From Isoetes taiwanensis (lineage: Eukaryota > Streptophyta > Lycopodiopsida > Isoetales > Isoetaceae): 64,000 nt of DNA. Made by a program: the position numbers and the translations under genes. Shown here one piece after another: positions 12,361-23,147 of this stretch. Within the stretch, counting starts at the first letter, position 1. Each line of letters opens with the position of its first letter. The notes under the pieces were generated by a model. It searched no databases and had not been told where the DNA came from. It saw only the letters and a program-made list of their open reading frames with translations. Location of the stretch: positions 4,484,567 through 4,548,566 of the forward strand of contig JAJEKV010000028.1 in the NCBI GenBank assembly GCA_021234155.1, in the 5' to 3' direction.

Positions 12361-15332
12361 ATTCTTGAAACCATAGACCATATCCCTAAAACAATCAATG
12401 GGTTATTATAAAAAAAAAACATAGATTTAAGATAAAAATAGTCACATTAGCTCACTAGTTAGATTGGTTAAAGTAGTCTTATTAGGACATTGAGTTATTT
12501 TAGTAGAGGTTGAAAGGTATTTCATATTCTAAAAGCTTAAATGAAACCGTATAGAGGCACGATATACCATCAAAACCTTAGGCAAACTCATTATCGACAT
12601 CTTAAAATCATAGCGCCCCCAATCATAATTGAGCATAATGAAGCGAGGGGTGTCCAGAGGCTCCAACATACGACCGTAGGATTGTGAGATCCGACGACCG
12701 TGGTAGTCGTGGTGCACCTCGTTTAGAATATGTAGCAAAATAACGGGGGTTCCGGGGGATTTGATATAGATATAATTCTTGAAACCATAGACCATATCCC
12801 TAAAACAATTCAATGGGTTATTATAAAAAAACATAGATTTAAGATAAAAAATAGTCACATTAGCTCACTAGTTAGATTGGTTAAAGTAGTCTTATTAGGA
12901 CATTGAGTTATTTTAGTAGAGGTTGAAACCCAGGTATTTCATATTCTAAAAGCTTAAATGAAACCAGTATAGAGGCACGATATACCATCAAAACCTTAGG
13001 CAAACTCGTATTCGACATCTTAAAATCATAGGCGTCCCCAATCATAATTGAGCATAATCAAACGAGGGGTGTCCAGGAGGCTCCAACATACGGGTAGGTG
13101 GGATTGACAGATCCGGACGATCGCGTGGTAGTCCGTGGTGCACCTCGTTTAGAATATGTAGCAAAATAACAGGGGTTTCGGGGGATTTGATATAGATATA
13201 ATTCTTGAAACCATAGACCATATCCCTAAAACAATTCAATGGGTTATTATAAAAAAAAAAACATAGATTTAAGATAAAAATAGTCACATTAGCTCACTAG
13301 TTAGATTGGTTAAAGTAGTCTTATTAGGACATTGAGTTATTTTAGTAGAGGTTCAAACCCCGTATTTCATATTCTAAAAGCTTAAATGAAACCAGTATAG
13401 AGGCACGATATACCATCAAAACCTTAGGCAAACCTTCAGTATTCGACATCTTAAAATCATAGGCGCCCCCAATCATAATTGAGCATAATCGAAACGAGGG
13501 GTGTCCGGAGGCTCCAACATACGGTCGGGCCGTAGGGATTGACAGATACGTGGTAGTCCGGGGGTGCACCTCGTTTAGAATATGTAGCAAAAATACGAGG
13601 GGTTCCTGTGGGGATTTGATATAGATATAATTCTTGAAACCATAGACCATATCCCTAAAACAATTCAATGGGTTATTATAAAAAAAAACATAGATTTAAG
13701 ATAAAAAAATAGTCACATTAGCTCACTAGTTAGATTGGTTAAAGTAGTCTTATTAGGACATTGAGTTATTTTAGTAGAGGTTCAAAACCCAGTATTTCAT
13801 ATTCTAAAAGCTTAAATGAAACCGTATAGAGGCAACGATATACCATCAAAACCTTAGGCAAACTTCGTATTCGACATCTTAAAATCATAGGCGCCCCCCA
13901 ATCATAATTGAGCATAATCGAAACGAGGGGTGTCCAGAGGCTCCAACATCTGACCGGGTCGTAGGGATTGTGAATCAAACTTATTTGTGGTAGTCGGGGT
14001 GCACCTCGTTTAGAATATGTAGCAAAATAACGGGGGTTCGTGGGGATTTGATATAGATATAATTCTTGAAACCATAGACCATATCCCTAAAAACAATTCA
14101 ATGGGTTATTATAAAAAAACATAGATTTAAGATAAAAATAGTCACATTAGCTCACTAGTTAGATTGGTTAAAGTAGTCTTATTAGGACATTGAGTTATTT
14201 TAGTAGAGGTTGAAACCGTGTATTTCATATTCTAAAAGCTTAAATGAAACCATTATAGAGGCAACGATATACCATCAAAACCTTAGGCAAACTCGTATTC
14301 GACATCTTAAAATCATAGGCGCCCCCAATCATAATTGAGCATAATCGAAACGAGGGGTGTCCGAGGCTCCAACATACGATCTGGGCGTAGGATTGTGAGA
14401 TCCGGACGATCGTGGTAGTCCGGGGTGCACCTCGTTTAGAATATGTAGCAAAATAAGGGGGGGTTCCGTGGGGATTTGATATAGATATAATTCTTGAAAC
14501 CATAGACCATATCCTAAAACAATTCAATGGGTTATTATAAAAAAACATAGATTTAAGATAAAAAAATAGTCACATTAGCTCACTAGTTAGATTGGTTAAA
14601 GTAGTCTTATTAGGACATTGAGTTATTTTAGTAGAGGTTAGAAACCCCGTATTTCATATTCTAAAAGCTTAAATGAAACCGGTATAGAGGCACGATATAC
14701 CATCAAAACCTTAGGCAAACTCAGATTCGACATCTTAAAATCATAGGCGCCCCCAATCATAATTGAGCATAATCGAAACGAGAGGTGTCGAGGCTCCAAC
14801 ATATCGGGCGGGGGATTGACAGATCCGACGATGTGGTAGTCCAAGTGCACCTCGTTTTAGAATATGTAGCAAAAATAACCGGGGGGGTTCGGGGGATTTG
14901 ATATAGATATAATTCTTGAAACCATAGACCATATCCCTAAAACAATTCAATGGGTTATTATAAAAAAAACATAGATTTTAAGATAAAAAATAGTCACATT
15001 AGCTCACTAGTTAGATTGGTTAAAGTAGTCTTATTAGGACATTGAGTTATTTTAGTAGAGGTTTGAAACCCCGTATTTCATATTCTGAAAGCTTAAATGA
15101 AACCGTATAGAGGCACGATATACCATCAAAACCTTAGGCAAACTCGTATTCGACATCTTAAAATCATGGCGTCCCCAATCATAATTGAGCATAATATCTA
15201 AAAACGAGAGGTGTCCAGAGGCTCCAACATTATCACTCTGAGATTGGTTAGGGATTGTCTTATCCGACGACCGTGGTAGTCGAGGTGCACCTCGTTTTAG
15301 AATATGTAGCAAAATAACAGTGGGGGTTCGGG

Positions 15333-17200
15333 GATTTGATATAGATATAATTCTTGAAACCATAGACCATATCCCTAAAACAATTCAATGGGTTATTATA
15401 AAAAAAACATAGATTTAAGATAAAAATAGTCACATTAGCTCACTAGTTAGATTGGTTAAAGTAGTCTTATTAGGACATTGAGTTATTTTAGTAGAGGTTC
15501 AAAACCCCGTATTTCATATTCTAAAAGCTTAAATGAAACCGTATCCATATCCCTAAAACAATTCAATGGGTTATTATAAAAAAAAACATAGATTTAAGAT
15601 AAAAAATAGTCACATTAGCTCACTAGTTAGATTGGTTAAAGTAGTCTTATTAGGACATTGAGTTATTTTAGTAGAGGTTCAAAACCCCGTATTTCATATT
15701 CAAAAGCTTAAATGAAACCGTGATAGAGGTGCACGATATACCATCAAAACCTTTAGGCAAACTCGTATCTTGACATCTTAAAATCATAGGCGTCCCCAAT
15801 CATAATTGAGCATAATTCGAAATGGAGGTGTAGAGGCTCCAACATACGATTTAAGATAAAAAATGGGACATTGATCCGACGCGTGGTAGTCGGGGTGCAC
15901 CTCGTTTAGAATATGTAGCAAAATAACATTGAGTTATTTTAGGGGGTTCTGGGGATTTGATATAGATATAATTCTTGAAACCATAGACCATATCCCTAAA
16001 ACAATTCAATGGGTTATTATAAAAAAAAAAATAGATTTAAGATAAAAAAATAGTCACATTAGCTCACTAGTTAGATTGGTTAAAGTAGTCTTATTAGGAC
16101 ATTGAGTTATTTTAGTAGAGGTAGCAAAAACCCCGTTATTTCATATTCTAAAAGCTTAAATGAAACCGTATCCATATCCCTAAAACAATTCAATGGGTTA
16201 TTATAAAAAAAAACTTAGATTTAAGATAAAAAATAGTCACATTAGCTCACTAGTTAGATTGGTTAAAGTAGTCTTATTAGGACATTGAGTTATTTTTAGT
16301 AGAGGTTTGAAACCAGGTATTTCATATTCTCAAAGCTTAAATGAAACCGTATAGAGGCACGATATACCATCAAAACCTTAGGCAAACTCGTATTCGACAT
16401 CTTAAAATCATAGGCGTCCCCAATCATAATTGAGCATAATCGAAACGAGAGGTGTCCAGAGGCTCCAACATACAGTCTGGGCCGTAGGATTGACAGATCA
16501 AACATTGTGTGGTAGTCGAGGTGCACCTCGTTTAGAATATGTAGCAAAATATGGGGGTTCGTGGGGATTTGATATAGATATAATTCTTGAAACCATAGAC
16601 CATATCCCTAAAACAATTCAATGGGTTATTATAAAAAAAAACATAGATTTAAGATAAAAAATAGTCACATTAGCTCACTAGTTAGATTGGTTAAAGTAGT
16701 CTTATTAGGACATTGAGTTATTTTAGTAGAGGTTCGAAACCCCGTATTTCATATTCTAAAAGCTTAAATGAAACCGTATCCATATCCCTAAAACAATTCA
16801 ATGGGTTATTATAAAAAAAAACTTAGATTTAAGATAAAAAATAGTCACATTAGCTCACTAGTTAGATTGGTTAAAGTAGTCTTATTAGGACATTGAGTTA
16901 TTTTAGTAGAGGTTTGAACCCCCCGTATTTCATATTAAAAGCTTAAATGAAACCGTATAGAGGCAACGATATACCATCAAAACCTTAGGCAAACTCGTAT
17001 TCGACATCTTAAAATCATAAGTCCCCAATCATAATTGAGCATAATCAAAGCGAGAGGTGTCGGAGGCTCCAACATCTGATCTGAGGGTAGTAGGATTTGC
17101 CAGATCCGGACGTGTGGTAGTCCGAGGTGCACCTCGTTTAGAATATGTAGCAAAATAACTTGGGGGTTCCAGGGGGATTTGATATAGATATAATTCTTGA
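15333..17200 (+). repeat. Higher-order (dimeric) repeat at the 3' end of the array
   Basis: Here full units alternate with shortened ones. The shortened unit runs from the AT-rich block through the A and B boxes and joins at the same point each time, just after GAAACCGTAT and into CCATATCCC (near 15545, 16171 and 16779). The full-unit anchors are therefore 621, 612 and 610 bp apart. The shared deletion junction shows that one deletion event was copied with its neighbour as a two-unit block. Confidence 0.88.
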
Positions 17201-17605
17201 AACCATAGACCATATCCCTAAAACAATTCAATGGGTTATTATAAAAAAAAACTTAGATTTAAGATAAAAAATAGTCACATTAGCTCACTAGTTAGATTGG
17301 TTAAAGTAGTCTTATTAGGACATTGAGTTATTTTTAGTAGAGGTTTAAACCCCCAAGTATTTCATATTCTAAAAGCTTAAATGAAACCCGATAGAGTTTA
17401 TTATAAAAAACGATATACCATCAAAACCTTAGGCAAACTCTTATTAGGACATCTTAAAATCATAGGCGTCCCCAATCATAATTGAGCATAATCGAAACGA
17501 GAGGTGTCCAGAGGCTCCAACATACAGTCTGGGCCGTAGGATTGACAGATCCGACGACTGTGGTAGTCCAGGGTGCACCTCGTTTAGAATATGTAGCAAA
17601 ATAAC

Positions 17606-18771
17606 ACACATGGGACTGAAAGAATTAATGAAGAAAACAAAGTACAAATGGCTACATGGAATGGATTAAAAAGGAGCAAATTAGAAAAAAAGGGGACTAA
17701 TGGGATACACATTGAGATGATTAAAGCAACGAACACTAGTAGAACAACTGCAACACATGGGATAACTAGAAAAGAAACAGAAAAATAACAAAATGGGGAC
17801 TAACATGAAAACTTCCAGTAAGAACCATGCAATTTAACACAAGGTTCAGTTCATATAGTGAATTATAGAGCCTCTGTTGTCGTAGTTGAATATCAACTAG
17901 AAGTCAAGTGAAACTGCACAAAGAGATGTACATGTATTAGAGCGAAGGTAACATGAAAGGACATAGTGTCATTGTTTCAATTGCTTGTTGCGGATTGATA
18001 AGTGCGCACATGCCTTCAGGGAAAAACATTCTGAGAATTTTTTGGCTTCTATATGGCTATCAGGTCTGTGTTACTATATATTCCTCTAATGAAGACAAGG
18101 TGATTGGCATCAACAGGTAAACCAAGTTGGTTTTGGCATTCGGAAATTTGTCGTCAAGCAAGTTGTCCACTGAGGACATGGACCAATTGCAGCAAAATGT
18201 GCATTGCATTTGATAGGCTTAAAGAACACATATATTGCAACATTAGAAGCCAACTTGATTGAGGCGTTTTTTCTATCATGGATTTCCATTTGGAATTAGG
18301 GATATAAATAATGTTCATTGGGGCATCTATATGATTGTTGGGAGATCATGCCTCATACAAGCTTATTCGTTCTATAGATTCCTAAAAAACTTCAATACTT
18401 TTTTAGCTTCTAAAAGCTAAATATTTATGTTATCGGCTAATCCACCATGTTATTGCAGTATACCACTTGTTCTGGTACATGTTGACATGAAGTTACTAGC
18501 CTTAATTTTGTTGAATACGATTTGTAATACAGAGTAGAGCAAAAGTGTTGAAGGTGCCAACATATATTACAATCGATGCAAGACGAACACACATTGCTGC
18601 AGGTACATGATATAGTATGGCGTTGTTGTTATGATCACGTCTGCTACCATCTTTTTTCTATGTTGTATTTTCATGTGCTTTGAAGATTCAAGGACGGTTT
18701 GTTTTTTTTTTCTTGTTTCATTATGCTTTAGCTCAAGAGAATCTTTTGTCCTTGTAGGTCCGGATGACATA
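17606..18771. other. Purine-rich repeat continuation, then unrecognised AT-rich DNA
   Basis: 17606-17820 continues the AAATGG/GGACTAA word style found before the satellite. From about 17830 to 18771 the composition becomes ordinary for this genome, with only short chance ORFs and no recognisable protein, RNA or transposon termini. Confidence 0.5.
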
Positions 18772-19158
18772 AACAAAAACCATTACATTACACGCCTTTA
18801 AATTAAATCCCCCTTCAAACCCCCTTTGGTTTGGGTGCATATTCACACGGGGGGTGACTCCGGGCAACGAGAGCTGTTGGATAGGCATATTCACCCCTTG
18901 TTCCTCAATCTACACCGTACACAAAGTTCCTCGTTTGTGGGGTATGGATGTATGGAATTTGCTATACTGTATAACAAGATTTGTAAAATACTATAAGATT
19001 TCAGGCAATATACTATATGGTCTTGATTTTATACGGGCAAAACATAATTATGGGGGCTCTCGCTGCCCTACGTCACCCCCCGTGTGAATATGCACCCAAA
19101 CCAAAGGGGGTTTGAAGGGGGATTTAATTTAAAGGCGTGTAATGTAATGGTTTTTGTT
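18772..19158. mobile_element. MITE with perfect 87-bp terminal inverted repeats
   Basis: 18772-18858 and 19072-19158 are exact reverse complements over 87 bp. The pairing continues imperfectly inwards (GGGCAACGAGAGC against GGGCAGCGAGAGC), giving arms of about 105 bp. The 387-bp element has no coding capacity; its short plus-strand ORF is chance. The outer ends read AACAAAAACC. I could not find a convincing target-site duplication, so the superfamily is open; the long arms would fit a Mutator-like or foldback MITE. Arm identity suggests recent insertion or recent arm correction. Confidence 0.88.
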
Positions 19159-19698
19159 GAAGGTTACAAATATGTTTTGCCCCTTCAGGGCTAAACAACG
19201 GTACTTCCCACTTGGATGAGTTGATGTTATATTGATTGTTAGTTATATATTTAATTTCACAAAGCGGAAGCACGGATAGGAAAATAATGGCAACAATAAG
19301 CCAGATCATAACTAGCATTGGCATTTGCGTAGATCAAAAATATTCATAGGATCAAAGAGATGGAGTGAAGAGAATACAAACCACGTTCGTATATGTGTTG
19401 CATTTGTTCCCAGCTCTGCCATAGTGGATGAATTTTCAAACCCTTGCTCTGCTATAAGATGAGATAAGAAAGAAACTTGATCCGATACTGTTACAACAAG
19501 TCTTGTACCATGGCAAGCGTTCGTAACCATATGGCGCATATGTAGAACATGTTTAATTTCATAAAGAGGAAATACAAATAGAATGATGACTAGCATTTGC
19601 ATTGCGCAGACCAAAAATGTTCATAGGATGAAAAAGAAAATATGATTTAAAATCCTAATGGGACCTCTTCTTGAGGTAGCAAGATTGCATTTTTTTCA

Positions 19699-19893
<195 letters not shown>

Positions 19894-20156
19894 TCAAATG
19901 ACTCACGTTCAAAAAAGAACGCATAAAGTTCTCCACAAAACAATAAATACCTGTTCAAAACCAAAGTTGAAACGTGGCCGTGTGGAAGCTCTTTTACTTT
20001 GTTGCGGTACCAGAATTTTCCGCACACTCGGCTCTGGCGGATTTGCCCAACTATAGAATCGGCGAAATTGTGCTTCCGGATTGGAGGCTTGCTTCGAATT
20101 TAGGCGCATTTGAGCCCTATGGCGTGCCCCTTCTCTTCGGTGATATACACGGCAGC

Positions 20157-20590
20157 AATATATGTGATGGATCAAGAGGTTTATTTGCTGATGTACTTGC
20201 CTATGGATCAGGACATGCTAACCCACAACAAGCTCTCACTCCTGGTCTTGTTTATGATCTAGCTGTGCAAGACTACATCTCTCACCACTGTGTTTAATTC
20301 TATATCTGATACTAAATCCATCATATTTAGAAGAAAAGTAACAAATGTGGGCGATAACAGTTCAACTTACAGCGCTATTGTTATAGCCCCGAATGGAACG
20401 AATGTGACGGTGAACCCCCCTGTGCTTGTATTTTCAGATGTCCAAGATGTCGATCGCATACTAGGTTTTGATGTGGAGGTAAGGGCGACCACTATGGACC
20501 AAAGCTCCAACTTTTCTTTCCCGAGTGGAGCCCTAATTTGGTCTGATGGAGGAAGGCACGTAAGCACAAACAGTAATAAATTCAAATTGA
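20157..20590 (+). pseudogene. Decayed subtilisin-like serine protease (SBT), C-terminal part
   Basis: The first frame (to about 20297) has YGSGHANPQQALTPGLVYDL, the conserved end of the plant subtilase peptidase domain; the catalytic Ser block is upstream and missing. The second frame (20290-20590) has VTNVGDNSSTYSAIV and ends near FPSGALIWSDGGRHV, the fibronectin type III-like C-terminal domain of plant SBTs. The frames are joined by a stop and a shift, and about 40-45 residues normally between them are absent. No signal peptide, propeptide or Asp/His blocks are seen upstream. Plant SBTs are secreted proteases; this copy cannot make one. Confidence 0.85.
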
Positions 20591-20757
20591 GAAATCGCAA
20601 CAGCAACTTCTACCTACCTTGGAGAACCAGACTGCCTTCTTTGCCTTTGCAATCTGCCATAGCCACCAGTTTCGGAACCATTACATTACAAAAACCATTA
20701 CAAAAACCAACCTGGGGCAAACAGAGCACTAGACACGCCAGCATCTAAAATAAGGCA

Positions 20758-21093
20758 GAAGAAAAAAAGAATAGAGCACATCCTTCGGCTCTGCTTCTTC
20801 GGCTCTACTCTGCTCTGCTTCTTCGGCTCTGCATCCGGCTACACAAGTCAGAGAAAAGCGATCTGCCACAACCTTGCATGAATTCACTGTTTTTTAATTC
20901 TGTACTCAAGAATAGATTCGTCAAAAGCATTACTATAGGAATGCCTATCATCGCCAGAAGAAGAAAAAGGGGCAGAAGAAATAAAAGGGTTGTAAACAGA
21001 ATAGAGCCCATCCTTTGGCTCTGCTTCTTCGGCTCTGCTCTGCTATGCTTCTTCGGCTCTGCATTCGGCTACACAAATCAAAGAAAAGCGACA
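20758..21093 (+). repeat. Direct repeat rich in CTTCGGCTCTGC
   Basis: A segment of roughly 110 bp at 20758-20862 is repeated at 20979-21093 with few changes. Both contain AATAGAGC, several copies of CTTCGGCTCTGC or close variants, and CGGCTACACAA followed by AGAAAAGCGA. The small words form an internal mini-tandem. The overlapping ORFs on both strands are low-complexity and show no known domain. Confidence 0.75.
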
Positions 21094-21159
21094 TGTATGC
21101 AAAGTTCCTTGGCCTTCTTGGCTCTTGCTTTAGTAAAGAAATTTTGCACGAAAACATAG

Positions 21160-22062
21160 AACCCTAAAATGGATTAGGTCGAGGCCTGCATGCTTCAGCT
21201 TTCGAAATTCATAGGTGAACCATTGGAAATTGGCATCAAAATCGACGCCAGCGTATGTGCACTCTAGATGTACCGATTAGTATGTCTCATGAAATACCGT
21301 CATCAAATCATATAAAAACCTTAAGAAAAAATGTATAAAAATACAAAAGAAACCCCCTGTTATTTTGCTACATATTTAATGAAGTGATTGGAGTGCTTAA
21401 GCTTCTGTGATGAAAGCTATTGCAGTTTTAACTAATCATTTACCATCAAAAGACAGCAGCAAGTTGCTTGTCAAGGGTGGATAGCAATATTATAGGATTA
21501 CACGACTGATTCTTTCAGAAGTTGGAATTATTTGAAACAATACTGTCTCGGAATTTGGCAAACATTGTTTGCCGTTGTGAGTCATGTATAATGCAATCCA
21601 ATAATGGAAATTATGACACCTGAATTTTTCATACTAAAAATTTGCCTTTCAAAATGTGATTTCTCGAACTTTTTGAGGAGATTTGTTTGTAAACGATTCT
21701 AAAACCAATATAATATTTGTTTTCGCTCTTTTGGGATTGAGAACTAGGACATGAATTCAAGAAGATAAAACTTGGAACTGTTACTTTTTCAAACTGAGCT
21801 TAAAACTTGAAACGTATACTATGCAATTAATGGATTGCTTTGGACTGAAGTAAGATTGCAGATGGGTGGTATAACTCGTCTTCCTACATGGGTCCTTTCC
21901 TCTAACAAGCTCTTAAATATGCTTAGAATTTGAAATGGTTTGACTCGTATTGGTAGACTATATCTCTTTTACTTTAAGAGGTATATTCATAACACTGGGC
22001 ACAGTCCTTTATGTCCATCCTCACAAAGGCGATTTAAGGTCCAATTATGTTTTTTTGCAGAG
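21160..22062. other. Intergenic, no gene seen
   Basis: AT-rich DNA with stops in all frames at short intervals. The one notable item is 21351-21376, an inverted 26-bp match to the array junction, listed separately. Confidence 0.5.
21351..21376 (-). repeat. Inverted copy of the satellite junction word
   Basis: Reverse-complement, these 26 bp are identical to 5571-5596, which is the exact left edge of the tandem array. No further satellite sequence is present on either side at this site. Confidence 0.8.
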
Positions 22063-22247
22063 TGTTTTTGGGTTGCTCCTAGGGAGCCAAACCTTCGCTT
22101 ACGTGGGCTTTGTGGCGCATCCTAGGTATATGTTGGAATATACCTAGGATATGCTAGTACTGTTCCAAACCTATTGTTCCCTGTAAACTGGCGGTCTCTT
22201 GCATTCTGGATCGCGGATGTTTCAACTGGGTAACTGGCAAGGCAGAC
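22063..22247 (+). repeat. Dispersed repeat family R1, copy A
   Basis: This segment of about 185 bp matches 46171-46355 in the same orientation through GTTTTTGGGTTGC, a CCTAGGG palindromic core, GGTATATG, ATCC(C)TAGGATATGCT, CCAAACCTATT and TTCCCTGTAAA. Divergence is moderate. It has no coding content, TIRs or poly-A that I can define, so it may be an LTR or SINE remnant. Confidence 0.75.
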
Positions 22248-22391
22248 CTCTGGCGGTCTTTCTCCCGCCGCTGGAGCTCCACTAACCTTCGCACCTTTAT
22301 AGATCGGCTATGGGGTTCGGTAAAAACCTTCTTCACGACCAAAAAATAATTTCTCTTTCAAAATTTTCCCCGCCCAATTCTATGCATCCCA

Positions 22392-22607
22392 TTGCAAAAT
22401 GCCCTTATTCTACCATCGCCCAGCATTTCATCCCTTTGTGTCTTCCAATTGCCTCTCTATTATCCAAGATTTAGCAAGGTCCAGTATGAAATCATGCCAG
22501 AATGGCAGCGCGATCGTCTTCTTGAAGAATACGGCTTGCCTGTCGCCGATATGGGCAGTTTTGAAGAAAAAAGACAGTATGCCATTGGCATTTCTTTGGA
22601 GAAGTGA
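22392..22607 (+). CDS. Small DUF7722-like plant protein, possibly frameshifted at its C terminus
   Basis: This 71-codon frame contains LPLYYPRFSKVQYEIMPEWQ followed by RDRLLEEYGLPVADMGSFEEKRQYAIG. The pattern (LYYPR, then MPEWKLDRLLxEYGLP, then KRxFAMGAFLWP) is that of small plant proteins of unknown function now grouped as DUF7722. The family normally ends its block with GAFLW. Here the reading frame gives GISLEK, while the next frame supplies AFLWRSDHSL straight away, so one or two bases appear gained or lost near 22590. The ATG chosen is the first in frame; the part before FQLPLYYP is not conserved. It is either a gene with a sequencing error or a young pseudogene. No function is known. 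Confidence 0.6.
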   Translation: MQNALILPSPSISSLCVFQLPLYYPRFSKVQYEIMPEWQRDRLLEEYGLPVADMGSFEEKRQYAIGISLEK

Positions 22608-22976
22608 TCATTCCTTGTGACGGTCCTTTATTCTAGAGGAAGCTTCATGTGCCTTTAGCTCCTAAGCTATTTTAGGTTTGAAAAGATAATATTATATTGT
22701 CCCTCTAACTGTCTATAGATTTGATTTTTGTAAGAAATGAAGCAGAGCTTGTTTAGTGCACCTTCTTTCCTGATTTTCTTTGCCGCCCAATTGGGTCTTC
22801 TTGCTTGCAGATTAGGTACTTTGTTTCTAAATCTGCTCTTTTCTCCCACAGCTATATTCTAGTTTAGTGATATATACCACTCAAGATGAGGCCGAAGATC
22901 GTTGCTGACCAATCTTTGTTTTGGTTGAAGGGCTCCAAACTTTAGCAACGGAGCAGAGGTCAATATCTTGCGATTT

Positions 22977-23031
22977 ATAGCTCAGGTAAGGTAATCCTTT
23001 TTAAATAGCTCAGGTAAGGTAATCCTTTTTA
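22977..23031 (+). repeat. 27-bp tandem duplication
   Basis: Two adjacent copies of a word reading ATAGCTCAGGTAAGGTAATCC plus a T-rich end (near 22977-23003 and 23005-23031). A third, partial ATAGCTCAG follows at 23032, where the LINE reading frame begins to be recognisable. Confidence 0.8.
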
Positions 23032-23147
23032 TAGCTCAGTTGCAAGCTCGCCCGGAAGCTCTTCGACAAATCAAAGAAGCACGGGAAGCTGGGAAATGGG
23101 CCGTTTACAGAAATGGCCAGGTAATCATCCGAGATAAAAAGGAATAG

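Larger units (their letters stand above)
5571..17605 (+). repeat. 12-kb tandem satellite, unit about 430 bp, with tRNA-like Pol III boxes
   Basis: Head-to-tail array. Using the anchor GATTTGATATAG, units start near 5604, 6036, 6465, 6896, 7308, 7735, 8165, 8599, 9033, 9468, 9899, 10342, 10775, 11203, 12018, 12344 (degraded), 12768, 13184, 13613, 14045, 14473, 14895, 15333, 15954, 16566 and 17176. Most spacings are 412-443 bp. Four further sub-units lack the anchor (near 11.63, 15.55, 16.17 and 16.78 kb), giving about 30 modules. Each module runs: anchor, AT-rich block with TATAAAAAA, A-box-like TAGCTCACTAG, B-box-like GGTTCGAAACC about 60 bp later, a conserved AT-rich block, a GC-rich variable segment, then GGTGCACCTCG and the junction word. 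The array starts and ends inside the same junction word (5571 and 17588-17605). Short ORFs across the units are by-products of the repetition. I infer a SINE-like sequence amplified as a satellite. Confidence 0.95.

Noticed and set aside
5571-17605. CRISPR-like array (constant repeats with variable spacers)
   Set aside because: Unit of 430 bp, variable segment only part of a nearly constant unit, plant genome and no cas genes. It is a satellite.
5843-17650. Many minus-strand ORFs of 60-109 codons sharing words such as MVYGFKNYIYI and GDAYDFKMS
   Set aside because: They are readings of the satellite unit in one orientation. Period length is not kept to a multiple of three, frames break differently in each unit, and no domain is recognisable. 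Repetition alone explains them.
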